A stretch of DNA of 9,131 nt from Planktomarina sp. (lineage in GTDB: Bacteria; Pseudomonadota; Alphaproteobacteria; Rhodobacterales; Rhodobacteraceae): positions 50,311 through 59,441 of the forward strand of contig NZVF01000025.1 of NCBI GenBank assembly GCA_002698165.1. The letters are read 5' to 3'. Below, in pieces: positions 1-4,253 of this stretch. Below the pieces are notes generated by a model, which was not told the origin of the DNA, ran no database searches, and saw only the letters and a program-made list of their open reading frames with translations. The number at the start of each line of letters is the position of its first letter. Positions within the stretch are counted from its first letter, which is position 1. A program made the translations under genes and the position numbers.

Positions 1-54
1 AGAAGCTTTCTGTGCCTCTGCTATGGCTAAATTCATTTGACTTATAAAACGCAT
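1..54 (-). CDS. tadA: tRNA adenosine deaminase TadA, N-terminal fragment (rest lies off the left edge)
   Basis: Reading the minus strand from an ATG at 54-52 gives 18 codons, MRFISQMNLAIAEAQKAS, open to the window edge. This resembles the first helix of bacterial TadA, which precedes the zinc-binding deaminase motifs (HAE and PCxxC), but those motifs lie outside the window. TadA converts A34 to inosine in tRNA-Arg(ACG). A Shine-Dalgarno-like GAGG at 62-59 lies 4 bases before the ATG. The gene is head to head with the pseudouridine synthase gene, with 45 bases between the two starts, and tadA next to an rluB-type gene is, from memory, common in alphaproteobacteria. The call rests on a short N-terminal match plus context; another helical N-terminus could look similar. 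Confidence 0.55.
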   Translation of the reverse strand, partial: MRFISQMNLAIAEAQKAS

Positions 55-99
55 GCATCCTCGCTTGGCTTTATTACAAACAAGGTCTAAGCCGTCGTC

Positions 100-876
100 A
101 TGGTAGATGAAACACAAAAAGGTGATCGAATTGCTAAAGTTTTGGCACGCGCGGGTGTTGCAAGTCGGCGGGATGCTGAGAAATTAATTTTTGAAGGACG
201 TATTAAGGTTAATGGCCAAACGATTGAGGGTCCCGCTTTAAACGTGCAACCTGATGATAAAATTGAATTTGATGGATTGTCTTTAGACACACCCGAAAGA
301 GCCCGTGTTTGGCTTTATCATAAGCCTCTTGGATTAGTCACAACAGCGCGCGATGAAAAGGGGCGCAAAACTGTATTCGATAGTCTACCCAAAACGCTAC
401 CAAGAGTGATCTCTGTAGGTCGGCTGGATATAAACTCAGAAGGTTTGCTTTTGCTTACCAATGATGGCGAATTAAAACGGACCCTCGAGCTTCCCAGTAC
501 GGGGTGGACCAGGAGATATAGGGTCCGAATAAAAGGTTACCCTCGCAAGGGCGCTTTTGAACCTTTAACGAGAGGTATCAGCCTGGATGGAGAACATTTT
601 CAACCTATGACCATTCAAATTGATCAACAAACTGGAGCAAATTTTTGGCTTACCGTTGGTCTCAAAGAGGGCAAAAATCGCGAAATTCGGCGGGCAATGG
701 AATTTTTAGGCTTCACCGTTAACCGCCTCATTCGAATATCATATGGACCCTTCCAATTACGCGATTTAAAAGCCGGAGAGGTAGACGAAGTCAAGCAACG
801 CGTGCTGGCAGATCAAATGGGATGGTCAACTAGATCTAAAATCCGTCCGCGTAATAAAAAAGAACGGAACCATTAA
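100..876 (+). CDS. rluB: 16S/23S rRNA pseudouridine synthase, RsuA/RluB family with S4 domain
   Basis: This 258-residue protein isomerises a uridine in rRNA to pseudouridine; RluB acts on 23S U2605 in E. coli. Residues about 8-55 form an S4 RNA-binding domain ([20 protein letters not shown]). The catalytic domain follows from about 68. The family's GRLD motif sits at 107-110 inside [18 protein letters not shown], making Asp110 the catalytic aspartate. [10 protein letters not shown] (191-200) and [12 protein letters not shown] (209-220) are further family motifs. The tail is rich in Lys and Arg. The ATG at 100 is the first start after an in-frame stop at 88-90; its Shine-Dalgarno is poor (AAGG at 82-85, 14 bases away). 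RluB, RluE, RluF and RsuA are hard to separate by eye. The S4 domain argues against RluE, so the subfamily symbol is tentative while the family is secure. Confidence 0.88.
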   Translation: MVDETQKGDRIAKVLARAGVASRRDAEKLIFEGRIKVNGQTIEGPALNVQPDDKIEFDGLSLDTPERARVWLYHKPLGLVTTARDEKGRKTVFDSLPKTLPRVISVGRLDINSEGLLLLTNDGELKRTLELPSTGWTRRYRVRIKGYPRKGAFEPLTRGISLDGEHFQPMTIQIDQQTGANFWLTVGLKEGKNREIRRAMEFLGFTVNRLIRISYGPFQLRDLKAGEVDEVKQRVLADQMGWSTRSKIRPRNKKERNH

Positions 877-937
877 TCTAAATTTATGGTTGTCTCAAAA
901 CTTATACGATTAAATTTAAAATAAAGGCAGCACAAAA

Positions 938-1762
938 ATGACTGAGCTTTTAACTATAGAAAATATAATAAATCTTCTAATGTTGTGTTTTTTGCAGGCA
1001 GTCCTTGGCTTTGATAATCTATTGTACATTTCGATTGAAAGCCAACGCGCTCCTTTAAAACATCAACAGCGCGTGAGGTTTTGGGGGATTATAATAGCTG
1101 TGGCGCTTCGAGTTTTCCTTTTGTTTGCAATGATTCAATTGATTGGGAGACTGCAAGAGCCTTTCCTGATACTCACCGGACCATTAGTTTCAGGCGCAGT
1201 AAATTTCGCGACATGTGTATTCCTTATTGGTGGCATCTTTATAATGTACACCGCAGTAAAAGAAATCAGCCACATGCTTTCAGTGCATAGTTTGGGTAAA
1301 GGCGTGGATGGCAAAAAAGAAAAGTCAGCTGTTCATGTGATTGCTTTAATCGTCTTTATGAACCTGATATTTAGTTTTGACTCTGTATTATCCGCACTCG
1401 CAATTACAGATATATTTCCAATTTTAGCCATTGCAATCATTTTGTCAGGCTTGGCCATGCTACTATTAGCAGATGGAGTTACAAAGTTTTTGGAAAAAAA
1501 TCGAATGTATGAAGTTTTAGGTTTATTTATTCTACTTATAGTTGGAGTCATGTTAATAGGGGAGGCAGGAGTTGCCGCCAGTCATGCTATGCACGAAGAA
1601 AGTCTTGCAATAAAGATCTTTGGCTACTCGCTTGTCCCAATGTCAAAAACAACTTTTTACTTTGCTGTAGTAGTTTTATTTGCCGTTGAATTAATACAGT
1701 CTGGTTATAAGCGTAAGCTAAACGCAGAGCGAGCATTAAAAATAAAGGGAGCTGGCTCATAA
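938..1762 (+). CDS. TerC-family integral membrane protein (probable metal-ion, possibly manganese, exporter)
   Basis: The product is 274 residues with about seven hydrophobic segments (roughly 8-32, 48-70, 86-106, 131-152, 160-180, 192-210, 237-254). The two TerC signature motifs are present: AVLGFDN at 21-27 and FSFDSVLSA at 145-153, with Asp26, Asn27 and Asp148 as likely metal ligands. A Lys-rich hydrophilic loop (about 120-130) separates the two halves. TerC proteins are linked to tellurite resistance, and members such as Alx export Mn2+; which metal this one handles is not shown. The position before the first motif, usually Glu in TerC, is Gln20. A Shine-Dalgarno AAAGG at 923-927 lies 10 bases before the ATG. 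The 61-base gap after the pseudouridine synthase gene is AT-rich and is too short for a yybP-ykoY manganese riboswitch. Co-transcription with the upstream gene is possible. Confidence 0.87.
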   Translation: MTELLTIENIINLLMLCFLQAVLGFDNLLYISIESQRAPLKHQQRVRFWGIIIAVALRVFLLFAMIQLIGRLQEPFLILTGPLVSGAVNFATCVFLIGGIFIMYTAVKEISHMLSVHSLGKGVDGKKEKSAVHVIALIVFMNLIFSFDSVLSALAITDIFPILAIAIILSGLAMLLLADGVTKFLEKNRMYEVLGLFILLIVGVMLIGEAGVAASHAMHEESLAIKIFGYSLVPMSKTTFYFAVVVLFAVELIQSGYKRKLNAERALKIKGAGS

Positions 1763-1871
1763 TTAGGCAGAATACATATTATTTATTTAAAAATTTTGTA
1801 TCAGAAGGCTAGAAAATTTTAACAACAGCAGTGAAAAAATAAACTTAAAGATGCTAAATCAGTTTCGGAAA

Positions 1872-1880
1872 TGCTATAGT
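1872..1880 (+). promoter_or_regulatory. Possible extended -10 promoter before the Nudix gene
   Basis: TGCTATAGT matches the extended -10 pattern TGnTATAAT with one mismatch. It lies 55 bases upstream of the Nudix start, in the 173-base gap 1763-1935, the longest gene-free stretch of the window. No good -35 box is visible at 16-18 bases upstream. The rest of the gap is AT-rich, holds a 9-base inverted repeat (1810-1818 and 1881-1889), and shows no convincing gene or terminator. Confidence 0.3.
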
Positions 1881-1935
1881 AATTTTCTATTTTGATCTAG
1901 TTAGTGTAGTCGGCATAAATCTTAAAGAAATCGAG

Positions 1936-2400
1936 ATGATTAAAGCAATTCCAATCCAAGCACCACTTTTGATCAAGCCCAAACAAAAACGTCAGGTAAG
2001 GTCTCAATTTGCCGCTTTATGCTATCGTTTGCTCGATGGAGAAGCTAATTTTCTGCTAATAACTTCGCGCCGTACTAAACGTTGGATCCTGCCAAAGGGT
2101 TGGCCAGAGAATAACATGACGCCCGCTGAAAGTGCTGCGAATGAGGCTTTCGAAGAAGCTGGAGTTACTGGCGACCATAATGAACGGCCATTAGGGATGT
2201 ATATTTACGAAAAATCGTCTTTAAGCGGAGAGAGTTATCCATGCCTGGTTACCGTTTTTTCTTTGGAGGTGGAAAAAGTTTTACCTGATTATCCAGAAAA
2301 GGCAGAGCGGCAGCGAGAATGGTTTAATAGACTTGACACCCTAAAACGTGTGAAAGAACCAGAATTAAAGCTCCTGATTAAAACTTTTAACCCGACGTAA
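1936..2400 (+). CDS. Nudix hydrolase (diphosphoinositol-polyphosphate/Ap6A-type subgroup by resemblance)
   Basis: This 154-residue protein should hydrolyse a nucleoside diphosphate linked to another moiety, using divalent metal ions bound by the Nudix helix. The Nudix box spans 55-77, beginning GWPENNM and ending NEAFEEAGV. Glu70, Glu73 and Glu74, the core metal-binding and catalytic glutamates, are present, as are Gly55 and Gly76. Two consensus positions differ: Met61 replaces the usual first Glu, and Asn69 replaces the Arg of REUxEE. The preceding RRTKRWILPKGW (45-56) and the later REWFNRLDTLKRVKEPEL resemble alphaproteobacterial proteins related to DIPP-type Nudix enzymes; that subgroup is inference and the substrate is unknown. 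The ATG at 1936 has no clear Shine-Dalgarno. The DUF1178 gene follows after 88 bases on the same strand. Confidence 0.88.
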   Translation: MIKAIPIQAPLLIKPKQKRQVRSQFAALCYRLLDGEANFLLITSRRTKRWILPKGWPENNMTPAESAANEAFEEAGVTGDHNERPLGMYIYEKSSLSGESYPCLVTVFSLEVEKVLPDYPEKAERQREWFNRLDTLKRVKEPELKLLIKTFNPT

Positions 2401-2435
2401 TTTAACATAACTTTACAAATTTCTTAATACTTGAA

Positions 2436-2444
2436 TTATACACA
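2436..2444 (+). promoter_or_regulatory. Single DnaA-box consensus match in an AT-rich intergenic gap
   Basis: TTATACACA is an exact match to the TTATnCACA DnaA box and, from memory, identical to the R2 box of E. coli oriC. It lies between the Nudix and DUF1178 genes in a very AT-rich 88-base gap. No second strict box was found nearby, so this is not an origin. It could modulate the downstream gene or be a chance match. Confidence 0.25.
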
Positions 2445-2475
2445 GATTTCATAATACAAAATTTAAAAATATCGT

Positions 2476-2480
2476 GGGAG
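2476..2480 (+). promoter_or_regulatory. Ribosome binding site that fixes the DUF1178 start at 2489
   Basis: GGGAG lies 8 bases before the ATG at 2489. The longer reading from a GTG at 2474 would start inside this site and would add MGVCA, which is not typical of the family. Confidence 0.7.
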
Positions 2481-2488
2481 TATGCGCG

Positions 2489-2911
2489 ATGATACGCTTT
2501 TCGATGAGATGTAAAAACAACCATAACTTTGATAGTTGGTTTCAATCGTCAGAAGCCTACGAAAAACTTGCTTCGTCAGGCATGTTAAGTTGCGTTCATT
2601 GCGGAAATAATGAAATTTCAAAATGCTTAATGACACCAAAGATTAGTACAAAAAAAGAAAAAAAGAAAAAGCTTCTAACTACATCGAAGAGTGATATTGA
2701 AAAAGCATTAGCAAAGCTAAGATCTGAGGTTGAGAAGAACTCAGATTATGTAGGAATGAACTTTGCTACAGAAGCAAGGGCCATGCATGATGGTGAACAG
2801 CCTTCGAGGTCAATTTATGGAGAAGCCAAACCTGAGGAAGCAAAAGCTCTGATAGAGGATGGAGTGCCAGTTACTCCCCTTCCCTTTTTGCCAAAACGTC
2901 AAACTAATTAA
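2489..2911 (+). CDS. DUF1178 family protein, zinc-ribbon-like N-terminus, function unknown
   Basis: The product is 140 residues. It begins MIRFSMRCKNNHNFDSWFQS, a typical DUF1178 start. Cys8, His12, Cys35 and Cys38 (CVHCG) are placed as a probable zinc ribbon, with Cys46 nearby. A Lys-rich linker (55-61) leads to a helical part (about 67-84). The conserved C-terminal block includes YVGMNFATEARAMHDGE (87-103), PSRSIYGEA (105-113) and GVPVTPLPF (125-133). The family is widespread in Alpha- and Betaproteobacteria and has no established function that I know. The start is set by GGGAG at 2476-2480. The linker is encoded by an A-tract containing phased slippery heptamers (2650-2665); the linker of relatives is, from memory, Ala/Pro-rich, so AT drift may explain the lysines. 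No other gene lies between it and lysC. Confidence 0.88.
   Translation: MIRFSMRCKNNHNFDSWFQSSEAYEKLASSGMLSCVHCGNNEISKCLMTPKISTKKEKKKKLLTTSKSDIEKALAKLRSEVEKNSDYVGMNFATEARAMHDGEQPSRSIYGEAKPEEAKALIEDGVPVTPLPFLPKRQTN
2650..2665 (+). other. Phased slippery A-tract (A7-G-A7-G), possible -1 frameshift or slippage site
   Basis: In the DUF1178 frame the tract reads ACA AAA AAA GAA AAA AAG, placing A_AAA_AAA at 2650-2656 and A_AAA_AAG at 2659-2665 in the phase needed for -1 slippage. A_AAA_AAG is the E. coli dnaX slippery heptamer. After a shift at the second heptamer the -1 frame runs nine codons and stops at TGA 2692-2694, giving a product of about 68 residues made up mainly of the zinc-ribbon part. 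I see no strong upstream Shine-Dalgarno-like stimulator, and only a weak downstream stem (CTTC/GAAG). Confidence 0.3.
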
Positions 2912-2999
2912 ACTTATCTAGTTTAGGTCATCGAAACACTTGCTCTTACTAGTCTAAAAGCCTACCAGACGTCGAAAGCTTTTGGGATTTATGGATAAA

Positions 3000-4238
3000 A
3001 TGCCTTGTTTGGTCATGAAATTTGGCGGGACTTCTGTTGCCGACCTAGACCGGATCCAGCGCGCGGCGGAACGGATTAAACATGAAATAGCTCAAGGCTA
3101 CCAAATAATTGTTATTGTCTCTGCTATGTCTGGGAAAACTAATGAGCTTGTTAAATGGGTTAAAGAAACCTCGGCACTCTACGATGATCTAGAATATGAT
3201 GCAGTAGTATCTTCAGGTGAGAATGTAACAGCTGGTCTTATGGCCTTGACGCTCCACAAGATGAAAGTTTCAGCCCGAAGCTGGCAAGGGTGGCAAGTGC
3301 CAGTCAGAACCACGGATACTCATACCAATGCGCGCATAGAGGAAATACCACGAGAAAATTTGGACAGAGCTTTTTCTGAAGGAATGCAAGTTGCTGTAAT
3401 ATCTGGGTTCCAGGGAATTAGTTCAAAAGCAAGGATCACGACGCTTGGTAGAGGAGGATCTGATACAACTGCTGTTGCTTTTGCCGCTGCATTTAAAGCG
3501 GAACGATGTGATATTTTTACTGATGTGGATGGAGTATACACAACCGACCCACGTATTGCAGGATCCGCACGTAAACTTAACAAAATAGCTTTTGAAGAAA
3601 TGCTTGAACTAGCATCACTTGGAGCAAAGGTATTGCAAACTCGGTCCGTAGAATTAGCCATGCGTTACAATGTAAGATTGCGAGTGCTTAGTTCATTTGA
3701 AGAAACATCAGATAGAGGAGGCACCTTAGTTTGTGCCGAGGAGGAAATTATGGAATCAAATGTAGTTGCAGGCGTAGCCTACAGCAGGGACGAGGCCAAA
3801 ATGACCTTAATCTCCGTGGCAGACCGTCCTGGCATAGCAGCAGCCATTTTCGGCCCACTCTCTAAATCAGGGGTAAATGTCGATATGATAGTACAGAACA
3901 TCAGTGAAGATGGTCGAACCGATATGACGTTTTCATGTCCTACTGACCAAGTTTTACGTGCTGAAAAATCTCTTCAGACAGCAAAGGATAGTGGAGCAAT
4001 AAATTATCACAACCTAGTTGCAGACGAAACAGTTGCCAAGGTATCAGTCGTTGGGATTGGAATGCGTAGTCATGCTGGAGTAGCCGCCACAATGTTTGAA
4101 GCCCTGCACGGAGAGGGTATAAACATCAAAGTTATAACTACATCAGAAATTAAAATTTCAGTACTAATAGATCGAAAATATCTGGAATTAGCAGTGCAAA
4201 CTCTTCATGATGCTTTTGAGTTAGAGAAGGCAGGCTAA
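3000..4238 (+). CDS. lysC: Aspartate kinase (aspartokinase) with two C-terminal ACT domains
   Basis: LysC phosphorylates L-aspartate with ATP, the first step towards lysine, diaminopimelate, threonine and methionine. The 412-residue protein has a kinase domain (about 1-240) with KFGGTSVADLDRI at 7-19, SSGENVTAGL (71-80), TTLGRGGSDTTAVAFAAAF (147-165) and TDVDGVYTTDPR (174-185). Two ACT domains follow: one from about 266 (SVADRPGIAAAIF, 272-284) and one from about 346 (GMRSHAGVAATMF, 354-366). These normally bind lysine and/or threonine for feedback inhibition. The ATG at 3000 gives the family-typical start MPCLVMKFGGTSV; an ATG at 2991 or a TTG at 2982 would add 3 or 6 residues, and the Shine-Dalgarno (GGGA, 2984-2987) does not clearly decide. 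ptsP follows after 15 bases. An internal ribosome site before Met251 suggests a separate beta subunit. Confidence 0.97.
   Translation: MPCLVMKFGGTSVADLDRIQRAAERIKHEIAQGYQIIVIVSAMSGKTNELVKWVKETSALYDDLEYDAVVSSGENVTAGLMALTLHKMKVSARSWQGWQVPVRTTDTHTNARIEEIPRENLDRAFSEGMQVAVISGFQGISSKARITTLGRGGSDTTAVAFAAAFKAERCDIFTDVDGVYTTDPRIAGSARKLNKIAFEEMLELASLGAKVLQTRSVELAMRYNVRLRVLSSFEETSDRGGTLVCAEEEIMESNVVAGVAYSRDEAKMTLISVADRPGIAAAIFGPLSKSGVNVDMIVQNISEDGRTDMTFSCPTDQVLRAEKSLQTAKDSGAINYHNLVADETVAKVSVVGIGMRSHAGVAATMFEALHGEGINIKVITTSEIKISVLIDRKYLELAVQTLHDAFELEKAG
3738..3744 (+). promoter_or_regulatory. Internal ribosome binding site within lysC
   Basis: GAGGAGG, containing a full AGGAGG, lies 5 bases before an in-frame ATG at 3750. 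It encodes the Glu-Glu of residues 247-248 with two GAG codons, whereas GAA looks the commoner Glu codon elsewhere in the gene by eye. It is the strongest Shine-Dalgarno I see in the window. Confidence 0.55.
3750..4238 (+). CDS. lysC: Predicted aspartokinase beta subunit from an internal in-frame start of lysC
   Basis: Translation from Met251 of lysC would give a 162-residue protein starting MESNVVAGVAYSRDEAK and made only of the two ACT regulatory domains. Known alpha2beta2 aspartokinases, such as those of Bacillus subtilis and Corynebacterium glutamicum, make their beta subunit in this way; in C. glutamicum it begins near residue 250 of about 421, from memory. Here the start position, in-frame phase and domain boundary agree with that pattern, and an AGGAGG lies 5 bases upstream. 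The beta product itself is inferred. The ATG could instead be just a conserved Met codon preceded by Glu codons. Confidence 0.5.
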   Translation: MESNVVAGVAYSRDEAKMTLISVADRPGIAAAIFGPLSKSGVNVDMIVQNISEDGRTDMTFSCPTDQVLRAEKSLQTAKDSGAINYHNLVADETVAKVSVVGIGMRSHAGVAATMFEALHGEGINIKVITTSEIKISVLIDRKYLELAVQTLHDAFELEKAG

Positions 4239-4253
4239 GGAGCACGGTTTTAC

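Noticed and set aside
877..937. Manganese (yybP-ykoY) riboswitch before the TerC gene
   Set aside because: The gap is only 61 AT-rich bases and contains none of the GC-rich paired structure expected of that riboswitch.
1492..1500. A_AAA_AAT slippery heptamer in the TerC gene
   Set aside because: This heptamer is a poor frameshift site in bacteria, and a shift would disrupt a conserved membrane segment with no sensible product.
1810..1889. Inverted repeat TAGAAAATT ... AATTTTCTA in the gap before the Nudix gene
   Set aside because: The arms are almost entirely A/T and 62 bases apart; such pairs arise easily by chance in AT-rich spacers.
1851..1895. 14-codon leader-peptide-like frame (MLNQFRKCYSNFLF)
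   Set aside because: It lacks a clear Shine-Dalgarno, has no runs of regulatory codons or attenuator hairpin after it, and is of a length expected by chance.
3320..3661. Open antisense frame of 113 codons inside lysC
   Set aside because: It lies opposite a strongly conserved kinase region, shows no recognisable protein features, and is best explained as a by-product of the sense coding sequence. Similar shorter frames inside rluB, terC, ptsP and the SulP gene were dropped for the same reason.
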